A stretch of DNA of 64,000 bases from Sphingomonas sp. (GCA_021732445.1 JAKFUZ010000005.1:61300-125299), one strand, 5' to 3'. Shown: positions 45,054 through 53,399, numbered from the stretch's first letter. Notes: generated by a model not told the origin, from the sequence alone. Translations and numbers: made by a program.

Positions 45054-45076
45054 TATTGGCGGGGATAGCGCCAATA
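45054..45076. promoter_or_regulatory. 23-bp inverted repeat in divergent promoter region
   Basis: TATTGGCG (45054-45061) and CGCCAATA (45069-45076) are perfect 8-base arms around a 7-base spacer. It lies between the DUF2855 start (45000, minus strand) and the GST-like start (45106, plus strand). Size and symmetry fit an operator for a dimeric repressor; the TetR gene 1.6 kb downstream is the obvious candidate. A related half-site, TGCCAATA, is at 48126-48133 before the dehalogenase gene. Confidence 0.5.
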
Positions 45077-45105
45077 CATCGTGGCCCAGCGTGGCGGAGA
45101 GTTGC

Positions 45106-46260
45106 ATGACCGCGTCCTATCGCCTGTTCGGCATGCCGGGCTCGCTCTACACTGCCAAGGCGCGCAGTTATTTGCGCAAGCAGCGGCTCGATGTCGAGGA
45201 ACTGCCCGTTGGCCACCCGGATTTTGCGCCGATTTCCCGGCAGGTCGGCCGCTTCATCATGCCCATCGTCGAGGCGCCGGACGGCACCATCGTGCAGGAC
45301 AGCGCAGCGATCATCGACCATGTCGAGCGTGCCGGCACGGCGCGCCGCAGCGCTTACCCCACCACCCCGCTTCATCACGCGATCAGCCGCATCGTCGAGC
45401 TGTTCGGCGGCGAGGGGTTGCTGCGCCCGGCAATGCATTATCGCTGGAATTTCGACGCCGAGAATCTGAGCTTCCTGCGCCGCGATTTCGTGGCGGGACT
45501 GAACCCGCGGGCCGATAAGGCAACCGGTGACGCGACCTTTGCGATGGCAAGCGGGCTGATGCGCCGGGCGGGTGCGTCCTTTGGTGTAAGTGACGCGACG
45601 ATTCCGGCCATCGAGGCGCATTATGCCGAGCTGCTCGCGCTGCTCGACGCGCATTTTTGCAACCATCCCTATCTGCTGGGCGGCGCGCCAACGATTGGCG
45701 ATTACGGACTGGTCGGCCCGCTCTATGCGCATCTTGCGCGCGATCCGGCCCCCGCGCGGCTGATGGCCCAAACGGCGCGCGCAGTATTGCGCTGGACCGA
45801 GCGGATGAACGCGCCCGATGCGATGCTCGATGGTCTGCGCGCCGACGAGGCGTTGTTTGAAGAGGACGCGGTGCCCGACACGATTGTCGCGTTGCTGCGC
45901 TTCATCGCGGCAGATTTCCTGCCCGAACTCGCAGGCCATATCGGCTTTGCGAATGACTGGCTGATGGCGCGGCCGGGGCTTGAGGCCGGCACCAACGGGC
46001 TCGACAACCCGGCGCAGCGCGGCATTGGCATGGCAATTGTGGTATGGCGCGGGCATGAATTGCGCACCGCCGTCCTGCCCTATCGCTTCTGGCTGTTGCA
46101 GCGCGTGCAGGATTTCGTCGACAGGCTGGGCGGCGACGATCAGGCACGGGTAATGGCGCTGCTCGGCGATACCGGGCTTGCGACCCTCATCACCATGCGC
46201 ACCGTGCGCCGGGTCGAACGGGTAAACCATCTCGAAGTATGGGGGCCGGTCCGCGGCTGA
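45106..46260 (+). CDS. Glutathione S-transferase-like protein
   Basis: A 384-residue protein whose first 80 residues look like the thioredoxin-fold domain of GSTs (YRLFGMPGSLYTAKARSYLR, then FIMPIVEAPDGTIVQDSAAI). The helical C-terminal domain is much longer than in ordinary GSTs (about 200-230 residues in total). A second globular region may follow residue 250. GGAG lies before the ATG. The glutathione-dependent reaction, if any, is unknown. It is the first gene of the plus-strand run. Confidence 0.82.
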   Translation: MTASYRLFGMPGSLYTAKARSYLRKQRLDVEELPVGHPDFAPISRQVGRFIMPIVEAPDGTIVQDSAAIIDHVERAGTARRSAYPTTPLHHAISRIVELFGGEGLLRPAMHYRWNFDAENLSFLRRDFVAGLNPRADKATGDATFAMASGLMRRAGASFGVSDATIPAIEAHYAELLALLDAHFCNHPYLLGGAPTIGDYGLVGPLYAHLARDPAPARLMAQTARAVLRWTERMNAPDAMLDGLRADEALFEEDAVPDTIVALLRFIAADFLPELAGHIGFANDWLMARPGLEAGTNGLDNPAQRGIGMAIVVWRGHELRTAVLPYRFWLLQRVQDFVDRLGGDDQARVMALLGDTGLATLITMRTVRRVERVNHLEVWGPVRG

Positions 46261-46301
46261 TCCGTGGTCGGGCGCGCGCACAACATCATGAGGAGAGCAC
46301 A

Positions 46302-46607
46302 ATGCCCGATATTGGCAAGGTAACCGAAAAGCTTCAGGAGGCTGGCGCCGTGGTGCCCGGCAAGCGCCTGCGCCTCGATTTTGGCGATGAGGGCTGCATC
46401 TTTCTCGACGGCGTGGACAATGCCGTGTCGAACGATGCAGCGGTTGCGGCTGATACCACGATAAAGGTCTCGCTCGACAATTTCGTGGCGCTGGCACAGG
46501 GCAAGCTCAATCCGGCGATGGCGTTCATGTCGGGCAAGCTGCAAATCGCAGGCGACATGGGCGTGGCGATGCAGCTTCAGTCCGTCACCAGCAAAATGGC
46601 GCGCTAG
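46302..46607 (+). CDS. SCP2 sterol-binding domain protein
   Basis: A 101-residue single-domain protein. The pattern GKRLRLDFGDEGCIFLDG, TTIKVSLDNFVALAQGKLNPAMAFMSGKL and MGVAMQLQ is that of the SCP2 lipid-binding fold. Such proteins carry sterols, fatty acyl groups or other hydrophobic molecules. AGGAG precedes the ATG. Placed between GST and TetR genes, it suggests the cluster handles a hydrophobic compound. Confidence 0.88.
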   Translation: MPDIGKVTEKLQEAGAVVPGKRLRLDFGDEGCIFLDGVDNAVSNDAAVAADTTIKVSLDNFVALAQGKLNPAMAFMSGKLQIAGDMGVAMQLQSVTSKMAR

Positions 46608-46653
46608 GTCCAATGCCGGGGGCTCGACCGGCGCCTTCTCGACTTGGCCGGGC

Positions 46654-46673
46654 GGGCACCATATAGCGTGCCC
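46654..46673. promoter_or_regulatory. Inverted repeat abutting the TetR start codon
   Basis: GGGCAC (46654-46659) and GTGCCC (46668-46673) are perfect arms around an 8-base spacer, ending one base before the ATG of the TetR gene. It could be an autoregulatory operator or an RNA hairpin that hides the ribosome binding region; no clear Shine-Dalgarno sequence is seen. Confidence 0.3.
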
Positions 46674-47297
46674 ATGTCTGTCGTTATCACTGAGCCGCGC
46701 CGGCCTGTTCCAGCCGGACCACCCAAGCCCGACGGGCGCCATGCGCGCAGCGTTTCCAGCCGCGCAAAAATCGTCGCGGCAATGCTGGAGCTTGTGGGCC
46801 GTGGCGATGTGCAGCCAAGCGCCGCGCGCGTGGCCGACACGGCAGGCGTTGGCCTGCGCACCGTCTTTCGCCACTTCGACGATATGGAAACGCTCTACCG
46901 CGAAATGTCAGAAGCGGTTGAGGCCAAGGTCATGCCGCTCATCCTCACCCCGTTTTCGGCCGTCGAATGGCGCGAAAGGGTGCTTGAAATGGCGGACCGG
47001 CGGGCGGTTATCTTCGAAGCGATCCTCCCTTATCGCATCTCCGCTGCCCTGAAGCGCTTTCAGTCGACCTTCCTGATGGACGATTATCGAAGGATGCTGC
47101 GGATGGAACGCGGGACGGTTGACGCCGTGCTGCCGGCCGAATTGCTGGGCGACCCCGTGCGCCTGCACATGCTCTATGCAGCGCTGAGCTTTCAGTGCTG
47201 GCGCGGGCTGCGGCATGACCAGGAACTGAGCGTGAGCGCGGCGCGCGCGAGCTTTGTAGGGCTTGCCGAAGCGGTGCTCGCACGGCTCGACGCCTGA
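46674..47297 (+). CDS. TetR family transcriptional regulator
   Basis: A 207-residue regulator. The N-terminal helix-turn-helix (about residues 25-75) shows SRAKIVAAMLELVGRGDV, then VADTAGVGLRTVFRHFDDMETLY, the typical TetR recognition helix. The C-terminal helical domain should bind an inducer. Its position inside a run of catabolic-type genes, with an inverted repeat at the divergent promoter, makes it the likely local repressor. Confidence 0.92.
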   Translation: MSVVITEPRRPVPAGPPKPDGRHARSVSSRAKIVAAMLELVGRGDVQPSAARVADTAGVGLRTVFRHFDDMETLYREMSEAVEAKVMPLILTPFSAVEWRERVLEMADRRAVIFEAILPYRISAALKRFQSTFLMDDYRRMLRMERGTVDAVLPAELLGDPVRLHMLYAALSFQCWRGLRHDQELSVSAARASFVGLAEAVLARLDA

Positions 47298-47382
47298 CCA
47301 TTTGGGTGATTTGCCGAACGGCGGCACTGCGATATGATCGCTGCCCGACACCCTCTGGAATAGTGGTCAACGGGAGCGCGCG

Positions 47383-48015
47383 ATGCTGACATTATATGAT
47401 TTTGCCCGCGCGCCCAGCCCCCGCCGCGCGCGCGTGTTCCTGGCCGAAAAGGGCATCCGTCACGAAACCGTCATCGTAGACCTGGCCCGCGGCGAGCAGT
47501 TGGGCGACGCCTATCGCGCGATCAACCCGCTGTGCACCGTGCCCGCGCTCAGGCTTGATGACGGCACCGTGCTGACCGACAATGCCGGTATCCATGCCTA
47601 TATCGAGGCGGCATATCCGCAACCGCCGCTGCTGGGCGAGACGGCCGCCGAAAAGGCGGCAATAGCGAGCTGGAATGCCCGGGTTGAAAATGACGGACTG
47701 CTCGCGGTGGCCGAGGCGTTGCGCAATTCTGCCCCCGCAATGGCAGGGCGAGCGCTGACGGGGCCGGTCGATTATGACCAGATTCCCGAGCTGGCCGCGC
47801 GGGGCCTTGCGCGGTTCGGCAATTTTCTGACAATGCTCGACGGGCATCTGGCGGGCCGCGATTTCATTGCGACCGACCGGTTTTCGCTGGCCGACATATC
47901 AGCCTATATCGCCATAGATTTCGCGCGCGTGATCCGCATCAGGCCAGGCGATGCGCACACGCATCTGCGGCGCTGGCAAAGCAGCATCGCCAGCCGGCCA
48001 AGCATGGCGCTATGA
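47383..48015 (+). CDS. Glutathione S-transferase
   Basis: A 210-residue protein with the usual GST layout: thioredoxin-fold N-terminus (LTLYDFARAPSPRRARVFLAE, NPLCTVPALRLDDGTVLTDN with the cis-proline) and an all-helical C-terminal domain ending with FSLADISAYIAIDFA. It could conjugate or isomerise an intermediate of the cluster. GGGAG precedes the ATG. Confidence 0.92.
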   Translation: MLTLYDFARAPSPRRARVFLAEKGIRHETVIVDLARGEQLGDAYRAINPLCTVPALRLDDGTVLTDNAGIHAYIEAAYPQPPLLGETAAEKAAIASWNARVENDGLLAVAEALRNSAPAMAGRALTGPVDYDQIPELAARGLARFGNFLTMLDGHLAGRDFIATDRFSLADISAYIAIDFARVIRIRPGDAHTHLRRWQSSIASRPSMAL

Positions 48016-48146
48016 TCCGCACCGTCGCCAGCGGTTGCGCTTCACTGCGCGTGAAAGCCCGCATTGTCCCGACGCCGACCCGCGGCGCAATAATTGACGG
48101 CCAACCGATATCATGACATCAACAATGCCAATATAAGGATGTGACC

Positions 48147-49046
48147 ATGCAGGTGCTGCGAACCCCCGACGAGCGTTTTTCTGCCCTGCCGAATTATTCC
48201 TTTGCACCGCATTATACCGAAATTACCGACGGCGACGGCACGCCCCTGCGGCTCCACCATATCGATGAAGGTCCAGCCGATGCAGCCCCCGTGCTGTTGA
48301 TGCACGGCGAGCCGAGCTGGTCCTATCTCTACCGCAACATCGTCCCCATTCTGGCCTCGGCAGGGCACCGCGCGGTCGCGCCGGACCTTGTGGGCTTTGG
48401 CAAATCGGACAAGCCCGGGGCGCTGGAAGATTACAGCTATGAGCGCCATGTCGCCTGGATGAGCGCGTGGCTGCTCGCCAATGATCTCACCAACATTACG
48501 CTGTTCTGTCAGGATTGGGGCGGGCTCATCGGCCTTCGGCTGGTTGCCGCCTTTCCCGAGCGATTTGCGCGGCTGGTCATCGCCAATACCGGCCTGCCCA
48601 CGGGCACTAGCTGGTCAGAAGGGTTTGAGCGGTGGCGCGCCTTCAGCCAGACGGTAAATCCCTTTCCGGCCGGCTTCATCGTCAACACCGGCACCGTGCG
48701 CGATTTGTCGGCCGACGAAATTGCCGCATATGATGCGCCCTTCCCCGATGAAAGCTACAAGGCCGGCGCGCGCATCTTTCCGTTGCTCGTGCCAATCAAG
48801 CCCGACATGCCCTCGGTTGCGGAAAACATCGCGGCATGGGCCGTGCTGGAGGCGTTTGACAAGCCTGTGCTGACCTGTTTCAGCGACAAGGATCCCGTCA
48901 CGGCCGGAGGCGAAAAGCTGTTCATCGGCAGGATGCCCGGCGCTGCGGGGCAGCCGCACACCATCATCGCTGATGCCGGCCACTTCCTACAGGAGGACAA
49001 GCCCGGCGTCGTCGCGGCACTCATCGACAGCTTCATCCGCGCCTGA
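48147..49046 (+). CDS. Haloalkane dehalogenase-like alpha/beta hydrolase
   Basis: A 299-residue hydrolase of the haloalkane dehalogenase group I type, which splits a carbon-halogen bond with water. Seen are the oxyanion motif HGEPSW (residues 53-58), nucleophile D123 with halide-binding W124 in CQDWGG, a cap-domain tryptophan W163 in FERWRAF, the acid D249 in SDKDP and H279 in ADAGHFLQ. All expected catalytic positions are present. AAGGA lies seven bases before the chosen ATG; an in-frame GTG six bases earlier is too close to it. The real substrate, halogenated or an epoxide-like compound, is unknown. Confidence 0.87.
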   Translation: MQVLRTPDERFSALPNYSFAPHYTEITDGDGTPLRLHHIDEGPADAAPVLLMHGEPSWSYLYRNIVPILASAGHRAVAPDLVGFGKSDKPGALEDYSYERHVAWMSAWLLANDLTNITLFCQDWGGLIGLRLVAAFPERFARLVIANTGLPTGTSWSEGFERWRAFSQTVNPFPAGFIVNTGTVRDLSADEIAAYDAPFPDESYKAGARIFPLLVPIKPDMPSVAENIAAWAVLEAFDKPVLTCFSDKDPVTAGGEKLFIGRMPGAAGQPHTIIADAGHFLQEDKPGVVAALIDSFIRA

Positions 49047-49057
49047 AGGAACCGCCC

Positions 49058-49471
49058 ATGATCGTCACCAACGCCGTCACGCCGCCACCAGAACAGGCGC
49101 TGGCCTTTTTCTCGGCCGAAGAAGACGGCCCGTTTGTGATGGTCAATCTGCTCAAGTTCAAACCGCTGGCCACTTATGCCGATGGCAGCGACGCTGCGCT
49201 GTCCGGGCGCGACGCCTATCTGCGCTATGGCATGGCGGTGCGCGCGCATATTGAGCGCGTGGGCGGCCGTGCCGGCTATGCCGGGCCAGTTACCGGGCTG
49301 ATGCTGGGCGAGGTCGAGGAGTTGTGGGACATGGTGGCGCTGGCGGAATATCCCTCGCTTGCCGCGGTGCGCGAAATGGTGTCGCACCCGGACTATCAGG
49401 CGATTTCGGTCCACCGCACGGCGGGCCTTGCCGGCCAGCTCAACATCAAGACGAAGGGCAGCCTGGCATGA
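49058..49471 (+). CDS. DUF1330 family protein
   Basis: A 137-residue dimeric alpha-beta barrel-like protein. The segment FVMVNLLKFKPLATYADGS and the later LAEYPSLAAVREMVSHPDYQ are characteristic of DUF1330. The function of the family is unknown; related folds bind small aromatic or heme-type molecules. It begins 11 bases after the dehalogenase, and its stop overlaps the next ATG by four bases. Confidence 0.88.
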   Translation: MIVTNAVTPPPEQALAFFSAEEDGPFVMVNLLKFKPLATYADGSDAALSGRDAYLRYGMAVRAHIERVGGRAGYAGPVTGLMLGEVEELWDMVALAEYPSLAAVREMVSHPDYQAISVHRTAGLAGQLNIKTKGSLA

Positions 49472-50118
49472 CGCTGGCCTATGAGCTTTACTGGTCGTTC
49501 CGCTCGCCCTATTCCTATCTGGTGACGCCGCGCCTCGTGGCGCTTGAGCATGCGCATGACGTGGCGTGCACTGTCCGCATCGTATACCCCATTGCGGTTC
49601 GGCAGGCAGAATTCTTCGCCAATAATGACCCGCTCTGGCTGCCCTATTTCATGCGCGATGTGTTTCGCTCTGCCGAATTTGTGGGGATGCCGCTCCGCTG
49701 GCCGCGCCCCGACCCGGTGGTGATGGATTTTGCAACCCGCAGCTATCCCAAGGAACAGCCTCGTGTGGTCCGCTTGAGCCAGCTGGGGCAATTGGCGGCG
49801 GAACGCGGCAAAGGGCTTGCCTTCATCGACGCGGTCAGCCGGCTCATCTGGTCGGGCGCCACCGACGACTGGGACCAGGGCGACCACCTCGCCGGGGCTG
49901 CCGGACAAGCGGGGCTGGACCTTGGCGAGATGGATGCCGTGGTGGCGGCCGAGGGCACGCGGCTGCACGCAGCAATCGAGGCAAATCAGGCGGCGCAGCG
50001 CATCGGCGGCCATTACGGCGTGCCGCTGATGGTGTTCAACGGCGAGCCGTTTTTCGGGCAAGACCGGTTCGACCAGCTCAAATGGCGGATGGAGCAAGCA
50101 GGGATGAGGCTGCGATGA
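49468..50118 (+). CDS. 2-hydroxychromene-2-carboxylate isomerase-like (DsbA family) protein
   Basis: A 216-residue protein of the DsbA/GST-kappa type. The N-terminal YELYWSFRSPYSYLVTPRL has the SPYSYL motif of 2-hydroxychromene-2-carboxylate isomerases, in which a serine replaces the redox cysteine. The C-terminal GHYGVPLMVFNGEPFFGQDR matches the family loop after the helical insertion. Known members act with glutathione in naphthalene breakdown. Placed with two GST-like genes it supports a glutathione-linked pathway. Confidence 0.87.
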   Translation: MTLAYELYWSFRSPYSYLVTPRLVALEHAHDVACTVRIVYPIAVRQAEFFANNDPLWLPYFMRDVFRSAEFVGMPLRWPRPDPVVMDFATRSYPKEQPRVVRLSQLGQLAAERGKGLAFIDAVSRLIWSGATDDWDQGDHLAGAAGQAGLDLGEMDAVVAAEGTRLHAAIEANQAAQRIGGHYGVPLMVFNGEPFFGQDRFDQLKWRMEQAGMRLR

Positions 50119-50966
50119 AACCGGAATATCTCGCGGTTCCCGCAATCTACATTGCCTTTGCCGCCGCGGAAGCGCTGCAGGGCGGCTTCCTGCGCAAAGC
50201 CGGGCAGACCCGCACCGACGCAATTGTCGAAGCGGTCAGCACATTCACCCTGCTGGGGCTGACCCAGCCGATGGTGATGCTCTTGTCGGCATGGTTGATG
50301 CACCGCGCATTCCCCAATGCGGAGGGTACGCTGGCGGCCTGGCCGGTCCTCGCGCAACTGTGCCTGTTGCTGATCTTTGACGATATGGTGCAATATTGGT
50401 GGCACCGGGCCGCGCACCGGGTGCCATGGCTCTACAATCTCCACCGCGCGCACCACAATGCCGAGTATATGTCGGTCCGCGTCGTCTATCGTAACAATCT
50501 GTTCTATTATGCGATGATGCCCAATTTGTGGCTGTCGGGCGCACTGATTTATCTGGGCCTCGGGTGGCTTTATGTGAGCTATGCCATCGTCAAGATGCTG
50601 GTGATTATCGGTGCGCATTCAACCGTGCGCTGGGACGCGCCGCTTTATCGCATCAAATGGCTGTCGCCGGTGATGTGGGTGGTCGAGCGCATAATCTCGA
50701 CGCCATCGACGCATTATGCCCATCACGGCCGCCACAAGGCCGATGGCGTGACACACTATAAGGGCAATTTTGGCAATTTGCTGTTCATTTGGGATGTGTT
50801 GTTTGGCACGGCGCGGATCACGCGGCGCTATCCCGCAGCGATTGGCGTGGAAGGCCTTGCGCCGGTCGGGGCGGCGACGCAGTTATTGTGGCCGCTCGTG
50901 CGCGAGGCAGCCGCATCGCCGGCGACATCGGCACCCGCCGGGGCCAGGACAGAAGTCGCTCGCTGA
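50115..50966 (+). CDS. Fatty acid hydroxylase / sterol desaturase family protein
   Basis: A 283-residue integral membrane diiron enzyme. The three histidine boxes are HRAAH (97-101), HRAHH (110-114) and HYAHHGRH (200-207). Four or more hydrophobic segments surround them. The family hydroxylates or desaturates fatty acids, sterols or carotenoids. The start ATG overlaps the previous stop by four bases. It is the last gene of the plus-strand run; its link to that pathway is positional. Confidence 0.92.
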   Translation: MKPEYLAVPAIYIAFAAAEALQGGFLRKAGQTRTDAIVEAVSTFTLLGLTQPMVMLLSAWLMHRAFPNAEGTLAAWPVLAQLCLLLIFDDMVQYWWHRAAHRVPWLYNLHRAHHNAEYMSVRVVYRNNLFYYAMMPNLWLSGALIYLGLGWLYVSYAIVKMLVIIGAHSTVRWDAPLYRIKWLSPVMWVVERIISTPSTHYAHHGRHKADGVTHYKGNFGNLLFIWDVLFGTARITRRYPAAIGVEGLAPVGAATQLLWPLVREAAASPATSAPAGARTEVAR

Positions 50967-51179
50967 TTGTCTTTTGCTCCGGCAGCGGGCCAAGGGCCAT
51001 GCCGTCTCCACCGGCCCATATTCTGCGGCTGACGCGTAGGGCGGCACCCCCCGCAATGCAGGATAAGCCAGGCGTCGGCCAGGCCTGCGATAGCCAGCAC
51101 CTCCCGCGCCCCGCAGGGTCTGGCGCCCGATAGTCGCAACTGAACGTTATGGCACTCTTTATGCCAGCATTATTGGAGA

Positions 51180-51455
51180 TCAGGCGGCCCGCAGACGCGC
51201 GCTCATGTCGGCGAGCGGGCATTCGGCAATGCCCTGTTCGATATCGGCCATGCGCAGCAGGCGCGCGGCATAATGTTGTTGCTGCGCGAGCAGGTCAATC
51301 GCCTGGAGCGCACCCATATGCCCGCGCACGACCGCCGGATCCGCGCACAGACGGCCACCCATCGCCTCAAGCTCGCGCGCCATCGCGTCGAACTCGTCGG
51401 CAAGCCGCAGCCGCCAGCTTTCGAGTGCCGGCAATCCGTGCGCCCGTGTGCTCAT
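51180..51455 (-). CDS. Small helical protein at end of chemotaxis operon
   Basis: A 91-residue, mostly helical protein (MSTRAHGLPALESWRLRLAD at the start) that I do not recognise. It has no signal peptide or membrane helix. Its ATG overlaps the stop of the upstream CheB-like gene by four bases, so it is translated with the chemotaxis proteins. The helical pattern would fit a partner-binding protein, but no CheZ phosphatase motif is visible. Confidence 0.75.
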   Translation of the reverse strand: MSTRAHGLPALESWRLRLADEFDAMARELEAMGGRLCADPAVVRGHMGALQAIDLLAQQQHYAARLLRMADIEQGIAECPLADMSARLRAA

Positions 51456-52501
51456 GCAGCCATTTTGCCGGCGACAACGCGCAGCGCCGCTCCAGTTAGC
51501 GCCGCTGGCGCCGAGAACGAGGCGATCGCGCCCTTTTGCGTGGCAATGTCAATGCGCTCGCGCACCAGCGCGGTTTCCGGGTCTTGGGCAAGGCACTGGC
51601 CCTGCGCGCCTCTGAGCGCGGCGAGGCCTGCCGCGCCATCAGCGCCGCCGCCGGACAGCAGGACGCCCGTTGCCTGCGCGCCCGCCGTTTTGGCGACCGA
51701 TGCGAGCAGCAAGTCGGCCGATGGCCGGCACCCGTTCACCGGCTCACGCGCGATTAGGCGCAGGCGGCCATGGGGCCATTTGTCAACGACGACATGGTGG
51801 TTGGGGTCAACCGCCACATAGACATGCCCCTGGAGCAGATCTTCTCCGTCGCCCGCCAGTTTCACGGTTGGCGCAATCGTGCGCGACAGCTTGGAGGCCA
51901 GCGGCACGCCAAAGCCTTCATCAACAGCCAGCAGCAAAATGGTCGGCGGGCAATTGGCCGGGAAGGTCGACAGCATTTCGGTTGCCGCATCAATGCCGCC
52001 CATGCCCCCGCTGATGACAACGACCGAGCCATCCCAGTCGTAGCTGCCATCGCCAACCGGCGCGACAGGCGCTGCCGGCCCGTTCTTGCGGGCGGCAAGG
52101 TTGGTCTTGGCGGCGGTCATCACGACCTTGCCGAGCTTGCCGGAGATTTTCTCAAATTCGTCAGGCGTCGCGCGCGCGGGCTTGGGGAAGCAGTCGACCG
52201 CGCCAAGCTCCAGCGCACGGATCGTCACATCAGACCCCTTCTGGGTCAGCGTGGACAGCATGACCACCGGCATCGGCTTGGTAGCCATGATCTCCTCAAG
52301 GAATTCCAGACCATTTTTGCCGGGCATTTCGACGTCAAGCGTCAGCACGTCTGGCTTAAGCTCGGCGATCATCTCGCGCGCTTCGTCGGCGCCATTGGCC
52401 GAGCCCACGACCACAAGCCCCTTGTTGCGTTCTAGCGCGTTGGTAAACAGCGCGCGCATGGTGATCGAGTCATCAATGACAAGAACTTTGGTGGCGGTCA
52501 T
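51452..52501 (-). CDS. CheB-like protein with intact receiver but altered active site
   Basis: A 349-residue protein with CheB layout: receiver domain (about 1-120, with D11, D56 and K109 in place) and a methylesterase-like domain (about 155-345). Compared with the canonical CheB in the same operon, the catalytic serine position holds G166 (ISGGMGG instead of IGSSTGG), and the catalytic histidine position holds V193 (LLLAVDE instead of VVVQHIN). D288 remains. It is therefore probably not a methylesterase; a phosphate sink, competitor or binding protein is possible. AGGAT lies before the ATG. Confidence 0.88.
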   Translation of the reverse strand: MTATKVLVIDDSITMRALFTNALERNKGLVVVGSANGADEAREMIAELKPDVLTLDVEMPGKNGLEFLEEIMATKPMPVVMLSTLTQKGSDVTIRALELGAVDCFPKPARATPDEFEKISGKLGKVVMTAAKTNLAARKNGPAAPVAPVGDGSYDWDGSVVVISGGMGGIDAATEMLSTFPANCPPTILLLAVDEGFGVPLASKLSRTIAPTVKLAGDGEDLLQGHVYVAVDPNHHVVVDKWPHGRLRLIAREPVNGCRPSADLLLASVAKTAGAQATGVLLSGGGADGAAGLAALRGAQGQCLAQDPETALVRERIDIATQKGAIASFSAPAALTGAALRVVAGKMAA

Positions 52502-52534
52502 GCTACTATCCTAAAGTAAAAATGCAGGCGGCCG

Positions 52535-52975
52535 CTATGCGGCTTCGGCAAGGTCGGTGTCGGCGGTGAGCGACGGCAGGTTGAGGACCATCACCATCCG
52601 GTCTTCAAGCGTGACCAGTCCTTCGAGGAACGGAACAACCGCATCGCTGGTGGTAACCGGGGGCGACTGGATGCTGCCGTCTTCAATCGACACGATGTCG
52701 CTGACCGCATCGACGATCAGCCCGCGAAACTGCTCGTTTACGCGGGTGACGATGATGACGTGGCGGGCGGTCGGCTCGGTGGCGCGCCAACCCAGGCGGG
52801 CGGCAAGATCGACCACAGGCAACACCGTGCCGCGCAGATTGACGACGCCGGCCACATAATGCGGCACATGCGGCAGGCGGGTGGTCGGCGTCCACGCGCG
52901 AATTTCGCGGATCGCCATGATGTCGACCGCAAAGACCTGGCCTTCGACCTCAAAGGTGATGAGTTGGCGGCTCAT
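52535..52975 (-). CDS. cheW: Chemotaxis coupling protein CheW
   Basis: Adaptor linking chemoreceptors to CheA. The 146-residue protein shows the CheW core: LITFEVEGQVFAVDIMAIRE, HYVAGVVNLRGTVLPVVDL and GLIVDAVSDIVSI. I chose the ATG giving MSRQLITF because GGAGAG lies six bases before it; the frame is open ten codons earlier and two other ATGs exist. Confidence 0.95.
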   Translation of the reverse strand: MSRQLITFEVEGQVFAVDIMAIREIRAWTPTTRLPHVPHYVAGVVNLRGTVLPVVDLAARLGWRATEPTARHVIIVTRVNEQFRGLIVDAVSDIVSIEDGSIQSPPVTTSDAVVPFLEGLVTLEDRMVMVLNLPSLTADTDLAEAA

Positions 52976-53001
52976 AATGCTCTCCATGGTTCCGAATTGT
53001 G

Positions 53002-53376
53002 TCAATGCGTCACGCGGCGCACGGCGGCCGCGAGTTTTTCCGGATCAAACGGCTTGACGATCCAGCCGGTGGCCCCGGCGGCGCGCGCGCGCGCCTTTTT
53101 CTCGTCGGAGCTTTCCGTCGTCAGCACCAGGATCGGGCGGTCACGATAGCGGCCCCCCGGCCCGCGCAGCCTTTCGATCAGGCCAAAGCCATCGAGCCGG
53201 GGCATATTGATGTCGGTGATGATGATGTCGCAGTCGTTCGACTCGAGCCATTCGAGCGCGGCAATGCCGTCTTCGGCCTGCTCGACCGCAAACCCCTGAT
53301 CGCTCAGCGCATGCAGCAGCAGCGCGCGCATGCTGGCGCTGTCGTCCACGGTCAAAATCTTTGTCACGTCGCTCAT
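53002..53376 (-). CDS. cheY: Chemotaxis response regulator CheY
   Basis: Single-domain receiver of 124 residues. The acidic pair is in ILTVDDSASMRALL, the phosphorylated aspartate in IIITDINMPRLDG, the threonine in LVLTTESS and the lysine in GWIVKPFDPEKL. Phosphorylated by CheA, it would act on the flagellar motor. The start MSDVTKIL has GGAGA upstream. An in-frame ATG nine codons earlier overlaps cheD and is less likely. Confidence 0.94.
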   Translation of the reverse strand: MSDVTKILTVDDSASMRALLLHALSDQGFAVEQAEDGIAALEWLESNDCDIIITDINMPRLDGFGLIERLRGPGGRYRDRPILVLTTESSDEKKARARAAGATGWIVKPFDPEKLAAAVRRVTH

Positions 53377-53399
53377 CGGATCTTCTCCGTTCCCATCCC

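Noticed and set aside
45031..46497. 488-codon open frame on the minus strand
   Set aside because: It is antisense to the GST-like and SCP2-like genes, and its composition is that of a shadow frame.
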